64,000 bases of DNA, taken from positions 3,968,001 to 4,032,000 of the forward strand of contig NC_091055.1 of the NCBI RefSeq assembly GCF_963966145.1, given 5' to 3'. The translations under genes and the position numbers were made by a program. This document shows, piece after piece, positions 34,929 to 48,100 of this stretch. This stretch comes from Tenebrio molitor (lineage: Eukaryota > Arthropoda > Insecta > Coleoptera > Tenebrionidae). The notes under the pieces are model-generated. The model did no database searches and was not told the origin of the DNA. It was given only the letters and a program-made list of their open reading frames with translations. How positions within the stretch are numbered: the first letter of the stretch is position 1; every line of letters begins with the position of its first letter.

Positions 34929-35980
34929 TAGAGTGTCTCAGCTAAGAGTTTCGAGCCTAATATCTCGATTATTTTCTAACGGATTTTTGTGAAATTTAAG
35001 ATATTTTAGACACGGTGAAGAGTAAAATCCCATTAATGCAAAAACATAATTTTTTCATGCCTTTTTAAAATGTTTAATAATCACCTAAGGTTTATATCAA
35101 AAAATTGATCGTAAATAAAAAATGCTGTAAGAAGAAACTCGTCCTTGAAAGACGTCTAGTTTGAAGAAAAAAGAAAAAACCTGTGTTAAATGTGGCTGCA
35201 GATGCAAAAACGTAGACGCCTATGAAACAAACGAGCACTATCGCTGAATTTTGGTCACCCCTCTTCGCACAAACGCAGGTGACATATTTGACGTTTATCT
35301 TTCTAACCTTACAAACACTTATAAAGTTAAAGACAACATTTGGACATAATTTATTATACTGGATGCTTTAATTCTTCCAAAATGGACTAAAACAGGATCT
35401 GGATATTTTAGCAAGGTAATTTAGTTCACGTACGCTTCTTGTGTCTTCAAACAAATTGACGACTCTCTGAACCTTACATTTTGTAAAGCCTACATTTGGA
35501 TAGTGTTCCACGAGAAAACGAACTGTCATGGAAGTTTTTACGACACTCATCATTGGCAAAAATTGTTTCCTTTTTCAACAATATTGAAATTTCTGCCATT
35601 GTAGTCCATTTTTAGAGTATCTTCAATAAATTTACACAATTTGACTTTTCTAATAAATCGCGCCCATTTTTAACAGATTTTAAGGGGTGTACAAAATGTT
35701 GCTTGGCAACTTTCCATCAATTGTTTCAAAACGTAACTACTCATTCCTTTAGATCAAATTTTTAACAACAAAATCTAATCTTTTCGTTTAATGTTTAACA
35801 ATCTAATAATTTTCAATAAAGGAAACATGTATTAAAATTACATGTTTTAACTTGAGGTAATTTTATTATTACTAATTGAACCTTCACCGTCTAAAATATC
35901 TGTATTTTAAATTTCATAAATATCCGTTGGCAAATAATCGTGATGTTAGGCTCGAAAGTCTTAGCCGAGACACCCTGTAT
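34929..35980. mobile_element. Larger mariner-type element with GAGTGTCTCAGC ends
   Basis: The left end TATAGAGTGTCTCAGCTAAG continues to AGTTTCGAGCCTAA, inverted at the right end as TTAGGCTCGAAAGTCTTAGC, then CGAGACACCCTGTA. A further arm segment around TTTAAGATATTTTAGACACG (left) and CGTCTAAAATATC (right) also pairs. At about 1.05 kb it is the longest member of the ACAGGGTG class here, and the interior retains an N-terminal transposase remnant on the minus strand. Confidence 0.8.
35368..35615 (-). pseudogene. Transposase N-terminal helix-turn-helix remnant
   Basis: The minus strand reads TSMTVRFLVEHYPNVGFTKC then KVQRVVNLFEDTRSVRE. This resembles the N-terminal helix-turn-helix of mariner-like transposases, where the v..f.e.yPn....k..v.rvv..F.etgSV pattern is conserved. 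The upstream frame (MDYNGRNFNIVEKGN) appears to be the protein start, with a frameshift between. No catalytic domain remains. Confidence 0.5.
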
Positions 35981-38540
35981 TTTGAAAATAAATGAACAAG
36001 CTAATTTTTAGTTTCTTGTGTTGCTAAAAAGTCCTTAACTTTCTACTGATCATGAAAATAAGACAGCAAGTGGTACATGTCAGTCTATCACTTTCCATTC
36101 AAATAAATCCGAAATATTTTTGAAAAAGTCTTCTTTTAGAGAATATGTATTATTATTTTATTTTATCATCTGTTGCTGTCATTTCTTGAATACGTTCAGA
36201 AAAACTATTTCTAAAATGTCGTAATAAAGAAGAGCTAATTAGTGGTACGATCGTTGAAAAATTTTAATATTTTAATAGATTTTTATTTGCGAATGAAGAA
36301 AAATAAACGAGTGATGTGCACAAGAAGAAATAATTTTTCGTGTGACCTTTAAACCCTGTCTAAGTCTCACTCCAACAGACCGTTCAATTCCGTTTAAGAG
36401 AATTGAAAACAAGATAATACGTGGGAAATGTTGTTTGTTTCACCGCAGCCCTATTAAAATAAATCTCTTCTTGTTTTTGATAAATAAAGCGGATAATTCG
36501 TAAACGTTTGTATTCGTGTGAGAGAATGTATTTTTTGAACGGTACGTAATATGATTTAAAAAAAAATTACACGCACAATTGTTAGAGATCTCCGTTATCC
36601 AAAGCTATTTGAGGCAACTGACCTGAAAGAGAATTAGGGGAATTAGCTTATTTTTTAATTACAACAGCAACACATGTGTGTAAATCTGCTTGCGTGTGTT
36701 TTTTCCGCTTTTTTGCCGACAAAAATCGACTTGTTTTTTTCTACCTGACCGATTTTTAAGTCTCATTAAATTTGCACATTGTTATCCTGTTTCTGATTGG
36801 TTTATAAAAGTGTATCGCGAATGAAGTTTCGCTCCCTCAAAGTTGGAAAAATTTATCTTTCGAATACAAAAAGAGTTTATTTGTAATGTAAATCTACAAA
36901 TTCAAGGAAGCATCCGTTGCGAGATGTCAGAGGGAAAATTTGAAATCGAACGCGAATACATCGCTGAAGGCTTTTATGTAATAAACAGAATTGACGTATA
37001 TATTTTTCAATACAAGCGGACTTCTAGCAAGCGAAGTATGAAAACTTTTCAACCTAAAGACACATAAGATATAATAAATTACCAAAATATCCGACAATCA
37101 AACATCTAAAGTTTCAGATACACTTCGCAAACCTCACCATTCACTACAATCATCAATCACTTAGCGCGAAAAACATTACACTTCTTCCACCAAAATAAAA
37201 ACACCCTGTACCTACAGCCCTAATGACACTGCTAATGAAATTATTTTGTCTCCTTCGACTTCTCTCTTCTGTTCCGCGATTCAGACGAATCACTTAAAAA
37301 TTCCTTCCAGATCTGCCATTTATAATTCAAACCTTTTAAACCCCACGACAAACTCGAACAAATTAACCAATCGACCGAAATATTTTACAATACCTGGTGG
37401 GCCAAGAAACACGTGAAATTTTTGATTAAGCTCTCGAACCGAGGCGAACGGCTGTAACTCATAACGTAAAGAGTAATACGAAAGCTCACATGTTTATTAT
37501 GTCCGTCGATCACGCGAGGGTAAATGAAGGGATGGCGTGAAAACAAAGAGAAACTCTTAAGCCGTGCGGAAAGATCTCGAAGAGTACGCGACCCCAAAAT
37601 GTCTTCCTTATTTTTTAAACAATTCTAAAGGAATTAGGAGCGAGAGAGAGAGGGTGGGATCGGGGGTGGACGGTTGCGGGAGAGACGGCGACGGGGATTA
37701 AGGTGGGTGCGGATTTTCCTCCTATTGCAAATGAATAAGGTCGATTCCGACGAAATTAGAGAAAAAAAATCTTAGAGAGGATCGAATCGTTTGGCGAATT
37801 CGCGAATAATGACGGCTCCTGTGGCGGCGATTCGCTTATTTGCCAACGTTTCAATTTAGCCTACGTGTGAATATTTTTATGGGGTTATAATAATAAAAAA
37901 ATAAGAGCAAGCATGTGCTTCGTGTAATAAAAGGGTAATCATTTTTATAGAGTTGGCGGCACTCGTAAATATTTCAAGATGTCCGACGCGCCGCAGATTA
38001 CAAAAATCCACTACAAACAAAATAATTAACATTAGACGAGCAAATGCAGAAATCAATAGTCGAACACAAAGACGTTAGGGCGGTCGAGGATTATGTCGTA
38101 ACCACCCTCAATGGCGAAGTACCGATTCGGAGAAAGCTGATAAAACAGTACTGGTACCATTAAACGCCCCCAATTAAAACACTGGCGGTATCGGGGCGTT
38201 ATTGGCCTTCTTCAATCTAATTACAGTTTAAGTCGCCATTAAAACATTGATGTATGTGGGCGGTTATGCCCGAATAAAACAGCCTTATTGGCTTATATCA
38301 TGATAAATAATTGCTCATAAAGAAAGTAAATAAACTAGTTGGACGTTTTATAGAGAACCATTTTCAGATCTTAATTTCCTGATATCATTTGCGGCTCAAA
38401 TGAACACTCTCGCACAGTGGTGTAACAAACGTCGACTCCCAACTGCACAAATATGGAAAATACCTTCAAATTGTTTATTCCTTTTAAACTAATGTCCGTG
38501 TTTTTCACCTAACACATAAAAAAGATAACATCGCGACCGT
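35981..38540. other. Non-coding stretch with a purine-rich block
   Basis: No gene recognised. About 37630-37710 is purine-rich on the + strand, with GAGAGAGAG and several GGG runs, which could bind a GAGA-type factor or form G-rich structures. An isolated ACACCCTGTA at 37201-37210 looks like one terminus of an ACAGGGTG-family element without a partner. AACGCCCC and GGGGCGTT at about 38163-38202 form a short inverted pair. Confidence 0.4.
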
Positions 38541-38544
38541 AAAA

Positions 38545-38990
38545 AACCAATAAAACTAAGATGGTCGCCCTCATATCAAAAAAATTTATGTCCCTGGCGT
38601 TTTTTAGTTAAAAGTGACTTGACACGCGACATATTGAGTTCCAAAAAATTATTACATATATGTATTCTAGCAAATCATCGTAAATACATACTCGTATGTC
38701 TATTATAACTAGAATTTTTTGAATTGTAAAAATTTTTATTGACAAATATATTTTATAAATAATAACAAATAAAACACAAACATGACAATTATGTTATTGC
38801 AAAAATATATTTTAAAAATCAAAAAATTGCTTATTTCTTGCCTTTATTTTGTTGCTCAAGATATCTTAACTCATTAATTTATCTAGAAAACAAACATAGA
38901 AATAAAACTGAGATGGTTGTTCTGGCGTTAAAAAGTTTGTGACATTTTTTAACACCGCGTATAGTGCGTTCAAAAAAGATTGTACTTCTT
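38545..38990 (+). repeat. Diverged direct duplication
   Basis: Segments at about 38547-38650 and 38897-38990 share, in order, AATAAAACTRAGATGGT, CTGGCGTT, a TTGACA/TGACAT-like stretch, a CGCG-containing stretch and GTTCMAAAAA. Substitutions and indels are frequent. The duplication is local (offset about 350 bases). Confidence 0.45.
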
Positions 38991-40097
38991 GCGGAGTCAA
39001 TAGATGTTGTGTAATTTTAAAGTGGGAGTAAATAATATTTCACAGTGTACTTATTGGATTAGCTTTCTTAGTTTTGATTAATGTGTATGATCACGGAGCG
39101 GGGATTATTCGAGACGATTACCTAAATTTAATTGTTACGCCACTGGCGAAGCGTAATGGGTGAGGCAAAATGAATTTGTTTTCGTTTGACACGGATTGCG
39201 AGAGTTTTAATTCGACAATTAAAATAATCCGAGTCCACATCGGTTCTTGATTATTTTTCTTGTTATTATGTCGGAGGATTTGAACAAACGTAAACAAATA
39301 GGTGTGTGGGAATCAGCAAAACCGACGAAAGTTGTAAGCTCGTCGCTTATTTCACGATTTGATTGAAATGCTTTTGTACAACTCAATTAAATTAACTTTC
39401 ATTATTATTCAAAGATAGTTGAAAACAACGAAGTTTCGCGAAACACTGTACAATTTTAATTATAAACAGAACTGGGCCGGGGCTTCTCCTGAGATTTCGG
39501 AATGTCGTAATTCCTCATTTGAATAAAAGAATCGGGAAGTTTTACTGACTTTGGAAGATTTTCAAATTCTTGTTTACTCCTCTGCCCGATGGAAACTTTT
39601 AAGAACCGTTCAACCGTGCACCGAAACGATTTTAGACAATAACTTTTATTAGCTCCTAACCGATAATTCATTATTTTTATTTAAATCAAGTTTTGTCTGA
39701 CCTCGATAAAAATACAACCCCCAAACGTCGAAAAGGTGGAAAACCACAAAAATGACAAATTCCACTAGAAAATTTTAATAAATGCTTTGTCTCAACTTCA
39801 CGAGCGTTAAAAGAAGTCGAATTAGCATTTGAGTGTTGGCCAATAAAGCTGCTAGTATTCTGTATTAATATCTCAGTTATAACGCTGTTGTTTGAGCTAA
39901 AGTGGGCTATAATTAATAATACATGCCACTGAGAGCTAATGAATTTGCAACAGTTGTACTTCCGACATTATATGTTCCTATAAATTTGGTGCGAGTTAAA
40001 TATATTTTAAAATTGTAGAAATCATTGCGAAAATGACTAAAACATGAGCCTCCAGATGTTCCATAATTGAGACAGAAAAAATAGTTTTTATATTCTA
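38991..40097. other. Non-coding stretch, no gene recognised
   Basis: A small hairpin TTACGC..GCGTAA surrounds CGCCACTGGCG at about 39133-39154. The minus-strand ORF at 39456-39671 has no recognisable domain. Nothing else stands out. Confidence 0.4.
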
Positions 40098-40145
40098 TAA
40101 ATACATAAGAGAATGCTAAATCTGGCGAGTATGATGGATCGCATT
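40098..40145 (-). pseudogene. Mariner transposase catalytic motif scrap
   Basis: On the minus strand, inside a short ORF, the peptide DPSYSPDLAFSYVF resembles the HPPYSPDLAPSDYHLF block that holds the last catalytic Asp of mariner transposases. The sequence beyond it only loosely fits a transposase C-terminus. No inverted repeats were found around it, so it is an isolated fragment. Confidence 0.4.
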
Positions 40146-40870
40146 TCGGCGTGAGCCGCCTCACTATGAAATGATGTTAAATTCAAAAGCAATCATTCGA
40201 TATATTGATCAAAGTGGTTTCTTTATTCATGGCGTGGATTTTTTTTGTGATTATTGTAAAAATGTTTGATGTAAACGGCTTGTCGGAACGCACTTCGTTC
40301 TTTACGCTTTCAACAAAACTTTTAAATTTCTTACGTCAATCAAAAACAGATGTACGTAATAAAGCACGAGAACGTTTTTGTTGACAAAACTCTAGGAGTG
40401 AGTCAAAGGAAAAGGATCGGGCTCGGGTGAGGCACAAAATTATTAAACACAAGACCGAGAAAAATGTCAAATTTCTAAATACACATATTTACATCAAGAA
40501 AGACTAAATTAAATCGTCACGCCAACAAAATTAGTTATCATGCGGTTTTAGTAAAAATAACTGTTTATACTTACTGTTGCATTTTAAAAAATACTCAAAA
40601 CGTGGATAAATATTTATAATCTAATCTGTATCTCGAGACGTCAAGATAAAATAAAAATGAGAAGTAGTAGATTGATAAAATAAATCTATATCTGTCTAAC
40701 TGGCTAAGCAAATCACTATCATTGAAAAAAATTTAGCTGTCCGAGACCAGCCTAAAATTTACCAACAGTTTAGAGATGAAAATAAGTTATGCGTTAAAAT
40801 TTTTTTTTGGAAATTTGCAAAAATTCAATTTTTTGACAGTTACCAGTATCAATTTAGGCAAATTAATTTA

Positions 40871-41866
40871 CTACGACTGTACGTACATACTGTTAAACCA
40901 GCTTATTTGGTTAATTAGCTGATAGTTAAAGGTTTAAAAAGCTAAATGCGCTAAAGAACCAAACCGGTTTAAAAATTATTCTTTTTTGACCGCTTATACA
41001 GCTATCCCCAAAAAAAAGGACGGGTCCATTGCTCCCTTATTTATTGGGAGATTTTAATTATTTATACATCAAATTAAATGGTTATGAGTAGGCTGCAAAA
41101 GGGCCTAATAAATTCACCCCAAGGGATCCAAGGCTAAACTCTCAAAATATTTTTTTCAAATTCAAACACATTTTTTTTAGTCATTCTGATAGAGATTTTT
41201 ATTCTGAAAACAACAATGTATCACATCATACCAAAAATACAAAAAACAATATGTAAAAAACGCTTCTCTTGTCTATCCTCAAACTGGGTTTTGCACAATC
41301 GCATACGTTATTATTTATCATTTGTTTTTCCAGCTAACTTATTTTGGTTATTACTTATTACATTGTAACGTAATGCATTATGATCGCTTCTCGCTTGGTG
41401 CTCGTCATTTGTTTCAAAAGTTAGTGTTCTTTTTTACACAAGGCTAAATAGTGTCTTATTCTTTTTGTTTAATTTTTCTTATGGGAAGTTATACTTGTCA
41501 TTGTTGTTTTCAGAATAAAAATCTTTATAATAATTATTAAAGAAAAGTATATACATATTCCAATTTGAAAAAAAATATTTTGACAGTTTAACCTTGAAGC
41601 TATACGTGAATTTAGTAGGCTATTTTGTGGCCTACTCACCACCATTTAATTTGGTACATAGGTCATTAAAATCTTCCAATAAATAAGGGAGCTAAGAACT
41701 CGTCTATTTTTGGGGAACCCTGTATAAGAAAATATACCTAATTTAATCACTTAAACCGTATAGCCTTAAATTGAACATGTCAAATAAGTTAACCGGTTTT
41801 ACCATGACCCAATTAACTAAGATAACTACCTTAACTGGTTAAAGCAGTTAAACCGTGCAGTCTTAG
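40871..41866. mobile_element. Outer foldback element split by a nested insertion
   Basis: The left end CTACGACTGTACG pairs with the right end (reverse complement CTAAGACTGCACG). Subterminal TAAACCAG and GGTTAATTAG-like blocks (left) pair with the right-hand AATTAACTAAG and CTGGTTAAAG blocks. The middle is occupied by a complete second element (40997-41724). The outer element is diverged, consistent with its being the older of the two. Confidence 0.6.
40997..41724. mobile_element. Nested foldback with about 230-base arms
   Basis: The arms run from TACAGCTATCCCCAAAAAAA through CTCCCTTATTTATTGGGAGA and an AATTAAATGGT block to TTTTTATTCTGAAAACAACA. The right arm ends with a mirrored TTTTTGGGGAACCCTGTA. 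Arms are about 40997-41225 and 41500-41724, with a loop of roughly 275 bases. TA flanks both sides. It sits entirely inside the foldback at 40871-41866, giving an order of insertion. No coding sequence. Confidence 0.8.
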
Positions 41867-44583
41867 TTTTATCAAAGGCTTAAATATTTGAGATTTTGCT
41901 TCTACGATAATTCCCACTGCAGTTTTCAAAAATTTAGACAATGTGTGGAAAATTAAAAAAAAAAATGTTAATGAGTATGCATTTATATTAATTTAACGCG
42001 TTTCCTGTTCCATTCCCATAGTATTTAGAATGTCCCGCAAGGTACTACTTTGGGTCCTAAACTATTTCAATTTTTATAAATTTAACCACCTCTTATAGCT
42101 AATTTATGGATAATGATTTTTATTTTGTCAATATTGTACATATATCAATTTCAACATACATAATAAGTATACAATTGCCAGCGACGTCATTACCGGCGAA
42201 CATATTCCACCACATTGTTTCAGATCTTGAAAAAATAAACCAGAAACTTCAACATGGCTTCAACAATATCCCAATTAACTCGTAGGATAAATATATTGAT
42301 CTGGATGTCGTTGCACAGAACTCGTCTAATATAATGCACGAAATAAAATGACGACGACAGAATTCGATAAACCCTCAATTCATTTGCAAAATAAAAGTCT
42401 GCTGCTTAAATCAATTTTAATAAACTTTATTATCAATATTTTACTAACGACGTCGTGCAGTATCGGATAAAAATTTTATCAGCAAAGATTTATAGTGTTC
42501 AGAATACTTAGTCAGTGAATTGGAGCGTAGTGAATTTTAAACAAAAAAAAATTGGCAAGCTAAATGTTAATTAGATAAATAATACGAATGTGAACACAGG
42601 AAAAATAATTACGTAATCATCTCCGTTTTCCTCTGTGAATAACGTAGTAAATTAGATATTAATATTTATGATACTTAATTATAATATTCGTAATGATAAA
42701 TCCGGCCTGAATACCGTGTCACGGGATGTGCGTGGGTCCGAATAAATTTGGACAGCATTTTTTAAAATGTCTCTCTGTCTCATCGGGCTGTGGAAAATAT
42801 ATGCTTAACCGGCGACAATATTTCTCAGCGCGGAAATTAAGTTGGTGGGAAATTTGATGCAAGACTAGTTGCAATCGTTTAGATGCAGGATAAAGATATC
42901 GACAGCTCAGCCGGCACCGAAGTGATGAAACCTGCTGAAGACTTAATTCGCAGATCCACCTCGACGTCGACATTAAATTTGTCCCGAAAACAGTTTTTCA
43001 TTAGTAATTAAAAAATTCTGTCTCGAAGGGAGTCCTCGCGGTGTCGGTGAGCAACGATATTAGATTACCTTGTCCGTGTATTTCTTTCGCTTGCTCAAAA
43101 GATTACGATTAATATTTGAAAAGTCCCGAAGTTCGTTTACTTAATAATTTTCGCCAATTAGCCGGCTCCCAGCGAACTGTATTATCGAGGAGGTTTATCA
43201 TTTAGACAAATCGTTATTTGCCGAAAGACAGAAACCGTGACGGCGCAATAACAAATTGCACGAAGGGAAGATTATTTATTGCAAGCGAATATCGAACCTG
43301 CCTCTTAGATCAAAGCATTCCAGAATTATTAAAAAGAAAATCGCATTTGGGGCTGTGTTTTTGAAGATTATAATTCTCCCGGGGAGAGATTTAGGGCATA
43401 TTACGTCCATGCGAACACACCCCTATATTTCGGCCCTGACCTTAGGCCGCAGATTTAGAATTTGACAGAAAACGACGACAGTCTACTGTTGACAATGAAA
43501 AAGACGTAGACGTGGACAGGCCCCGATGCAAATTGGGAGTGGAGAAGAAGTTTGATGGAGGAGTTCCGCCGACGTTTAACACCTAATTCCGCCCTGTCAT
43601 AACTTCGATTATCGACTTATGTTAATAGACAGGTTCACACGTTTGTTTGTTTTTGCCCTTGTTTATTTGTCTACGCTAAATTCTGTTCCCGAGTATAATC
43701 CCATAAATCACATCGTATAGATTACGCCTCCCGCTCCATTTAATCAACTTGTCACCAATTTTTTTAATCTGGATTTCATAATATGGAGTAGACTGCTGAA
43801 TAAACAAACACAGATACACGCATCGACCTATCTTTGTATTAGCCACATTCGCACAACCGCACCGAGGATAATAAGGAACCAAATGAAAATTTACTCCTAT
43901 TTACGTTTAAATAAAACTGTCTCCGTCACTTAACTAAATCCAGTTCCAAAGATATATTGTTTAATTTCGGAGGAACTACGTTTTCTATAAATCAAAAATC
44001 GTGGCTCGATACAACGACCAAGATATCTTTACCATTCGAAGGGGTGGTTTCACCCAGACAGACATTGTACAGACGACACTTGTTAGTTTGTGATGTGATC
44101 TTCACAGTCTGGCACATGAATAGGCAAGAAATTCTTTTGAAAACATCCAAGTTCAGAATAAATTCTATCGCACGAATTATTACTCCTACCTGAATAAAGC
44201 TCCTGTTTGTCGACGTCGCTGTGTACACAACAAAGTGTTTATCACTTGCAAATACAAAAACAAACAACAAAAACCGTGCAAAATAAAATGGTCACCGTCA
44301 TCAATACGGTACTGATTTTGTTTTGATTTCAAGGTTATATTTACACAACAATACAGACTAATGTCAAAATAATCTGAAGAACTGAAGAATCTTTGTGGAA
44401 ACGATAATATTGTTTTTGTTTATTGTTATCAGTAGCCAGTACTATTGTTGTGTTGTAAAATGCAAACTGTACAAACTATCAAAGTACCTAAATAAATCTA
44501 TTCTTCTTATTCTTATTCATCCTAAAAAATTAAATTAGAATGTCCTGTAACATTTCTCAAGAACCTTATAGTCCACCAGTTAA
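41867..44583. other. Non-coding stretch, no gene recognised
   Basis: About 42700-43620 is less AT-rich and has an 84-codon minus ORF (42719-42973) without recognisable domain. ORFs around 43957-44270 overlap on both strands and are unconvincing. No foldback or transposase motif was found. Confidence 0.4.
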
Positions 44584-44640
44584 ACATTGGTAATCAATCG
44601 GAGTCAGATCTGGAAGTCATGCTGGCTAATTGACTCACTT
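44584..44640 (-). pseudogene. DDE transposase motif scrap (PDLTPIDY)
   Basis: The minus strand reads PA, a stop, then LPDLTPIDYQC, which fits the WPARSPDLTPLDYFLWG block of insect mariner/DUF4817-type transposases. An in-frame stop replaces the Arg. Downstream codons drift with more stops, so this is a dead fragment. Confidence 0.45.
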
Positions 44641-44936
44641 TTGAGATGATTTAACTTGTCAGTGTACAACGTCGAAAACACTGCAAGTGTTTCTTTCCGA
44701 TTATTATTAAAGCTCTTGCCATTATTGCCAACAATAAACCAATTAATGTTGTAAATGATTAATTGGTTGTTAAAAAGAACGAATTAATTGATATTAAAAA
44801 CATTTATGTATAATGACAATTAGTTGGTATGATTTCAAATGAAATTTAATGGACCACTTCATGACTACAATACTTTATTGATTGCTTTGCACCAAATACC
44901 TACACTTTATTGCTTAACTAAAGCTGACGCACGTTT

Positions 44937-44953
44937 CGACAGCAAAGCTGTCG
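44937..44953. repeat. Short GC-rich hairpin
   Basis: CGACAGC AAA GCTGTCG is a perfect 7-base-pair hairpin in an otherwise AT-rich area. GAGCGACG follows at once. Similar GC-rich hairpins form the centres of foldback elements elsewhere in this window, so it could be the core of a decayed one. Confidence 0.4.
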
Positions 44954-45104
44954 AGCGACGATGATGACAACTCTAGTTAGTGTTTTAATTTTTTTTTGAA
45001 CTGGAAATACATGAAAAAAGGAAAATTGAAGACATTTTATAATGTGTTTTAAATGACTTCTCTCCAAGCTAATTTAAAGTAATTGTATTGTGTTGTATTG
45101 TATT

Positions 45105-45161
45105 GCCACCACACGTATTCAATGAGGGGTAGATCGAGCAACGGTGCTGGCAAATCAAGAG
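45105..45161 (-). pseudogene. Tc1-like transposase motif scrap (LDLP..DL..IEYVW)
   Basis: The minus strand reads LDLPAPLLDLPLIEYVWW, close to the LDWPARSPDLNPIEHVWD block containing the last-but-one catalytic residue of Tc1/IS630-type transposases. Upstream codons contain stops. It lies about 520 bases from the fragment at 44584-44640, but the two belong to different transposase subtypes. Confidence 0.45.
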
Positions 45162-48100
45162 TTTTACATCTTTGGGTTACCATAACACGTTTTATTGTTT
45201 TCGTTGAAAGTGCAGCACTGCCTTCAGTGTTTATTCAATCGTGAAGGATTTTATGGCATCCGTTCCAATTTGCATAATAAAAAATATATTATTTGCTTAG
45301 CAGAGTAAACTGATAGATCTGTTTTGGGGATTTAAATATAAAATAGAAGTTGTCTGTTTTTGTTTGAACTACTCGTAATGTAATTTCGGATGTAGGTAAA
45401 AGTCGGCGAGAAAATTTTAATCGAGATTGGAAACTTGTAAAGTTTGGGGAGATGTCACCAAAAGTTTAAGAGCAAAGTCTGGTGGAAATCGAAGCTCGGA
45501 ACATTATCTGAATTTAGACTTTCACTCCATCTTATAACAACATATCTATCGTGCATCATGGTCTATTTGTAAGATCAAAACTGTATCAAAACTGAGAGAT
45601 TCTTCAGTCGAAGCGAGAAGTTGGGAGATCGATCTTTAGGTGGATCTCAATATTAGATTGTTATTTTGATTGATGACATTTAGAAGTTTACTTATGGAAT
45701 TATTAATGCCAGATAGAAATTGGAAAATGGAAATTTTGTAGACATCACAGATGTTTGCTTCTAATTAGTTAACTCCCGTGTATGTTTTGCATTCATTAAA
45801 GCTGCACGAAACCTTCTTATTGTTATGTTAGTTTGCTCTTGCTAAATCCACTACTGCGGGGATGTATGCAATGATTTAATTAACTCAACTGTAACATCAC
45901 ACTTGACCCTTTTTCGCGCAGGTGGACCGACAAACCTCCAAGATTTACCAACTTCCTAACGACATTGGTAAAAATTTTCGGAAAAATTAACAGTGTCTCG
46001 CCATAAAAACACCGTAAACCAGAGAGTAGCAATTTTCAGTAAATTGAATTTGTGACTTTTTAGAAAAGCGGTCCGGAAGTCGCGCTTTTGACGCAGATCC
46101 GGCATAGCAACGCTAACATTGGGGTGGCTGCTGAACGTAACACATTTTTTACAAAACTTTCCCGAGTAATTTTATTGAGTTCCTTGTTTTCCCTCCCGAC
46201 GGTAAAGGTTTGTTTTTAATCGAACGAATCGAAAAGATATTAATCTAAATGTGTTAAGGTGGGTGCAGCTCGGACCTTGATTTATCTACCAACTTCCAAC
46301 CGTTTTCGTTAAAATTCTATATGTAAACACGGAAATAAAATTATCTTCTGCTTTGAAAGAAGCGAAGCGGTGCAACAAACAATTTAGATTTATTCAAATA
46401 TGTCATGCTTGAAGTAGACGCATACGAGTACATGCAAATGCAATAAGAACCTTACTTTTATTTCTGACAAGAACCATTTAAAGCAGTGTCTTTCTTATTT
46501 TACGTCGTTACACCACTCACGAACAATTTTGTTTATATTTTCGATCGAAAAGAATTTAGTGCGACTGAGTGCTGACAGATGGCGATCGGTATGTTTACCT
46601 ACGGTATGCAACCCTATTAACACGCTAAGTACTTCCTAATTAGATGAAAAACCGTACATGATGTTATGTAGGTGTAAGTAGATTATTTGGTGTTAGTCTG
46701 ATATTAAATATATTCTATGTAAGCATCAAGGGTGAGACGAGAATACCTGTCTAGTGTGATTAGAAGTTTAGAATTTGGGATGCAAGCCTAGGATAGATAA
46801 TTAAATTTGATTAATTCATTAAACCATCTAGAGCAAAATTTCCTTATTACTGATGCCGAGGGAATTTACTAAAGCACTACGCATGTTGTCCTTGACACAG
46901 CGTATCCTGCATCTCCTAACACCTAATCATATTCCCTGTTTTGATTTAAATTTAATGGCTTTAATTTATCTTGATCATAATGTAACACTTCTATATCAAT
47001 TAATTCGAACAATCCCCTTTTCGTTACTATTACCTCCCTCATTTCATTAATAAATACCAGACTTATTAACACAACTTCATAATAGGCACTCTAACACGAC
47101 ACATCACAAAACACTTTACTTTTAATTGACTATTTTGAGCCAAACAAATTAGCCGAAGAATTTCTAAAGCGAGACAACAATACACCGCCAGAACAGCGAC
47201 GACAGCTTTAGGGCACCACGTCGCAAAATCAATGAACATTCAAACATCAAATTCTCACCAACTTTTCCTGTCAAAACTTCCATACTGACTAATTACGAAT
47301 CTGACTTTACTATTTTCGTTAAAAAATCCAAATCGACAAATTTACCAATCACCTAATAGCGCGTTTGCGTCGGCTTTGTGGCGACTTCATTTCTGTCAAT
47401 ATGTATGCACATTTCCCTCTGTCGACTCTGTTTGTTCTTTTCCTTTGATCAGTTTTTTAAAGCGGCGAAAGAAATCGCCCAGCAGAAGTCATAATAGCTT
47501 TTTCTGAATTCACAGCTGGAACAAATAAATTTTGATTTATATTTTTTCTCCATTGTGCGTGTTGGCTTTGAACCCAAAATTTGTAAGAGAGTTTATCGCG
47601 TCGTCTTTGGTCCAAACATATTTTCTTCCTATCAGCACGCCTTTCACTCTCTGTATGTTTTGGGAATTTTGCTTCCTAGAAAATATTTATTTTTCGAACT
47701 TCCACCAAATGTAATTTCATCTGCCAACACTTTCACCTCCGACAACTTCGACACACGTACTCCCAAAACTCATTCCGCCGGATTCATTTTAACATACTCT
47801 AAGAGTTCAATCTCTTCGAGCAGCGTTCGGTTCCTGGAGATGATTTAATGAAAACGTGGCACATGCAGGTGTAGAGACAAAACAAACCCCGGGCTGTGTA
47901 CAGGAGGGTAACGAGCAAACAAGCGCGCCACTGTTGTGTTAAGGGGCCAAGAATTGAACGCTAAATCTGATTTGAATTGATCGAAATGTGAACTTCTTTT
48001 TCAATCAATTCCACCCACGATTTACATTAATTATATTTCTACTGACGAACACAACTCAAATGTTCAAATTATCGAGGTAATGTTGCCAGAGACATTTTTC

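Noticed and set aside
47555..47848. 97-codon ORF on the + strand
   Set aside because: Contains no known motif and sits between unsupported flanks; judged chance.
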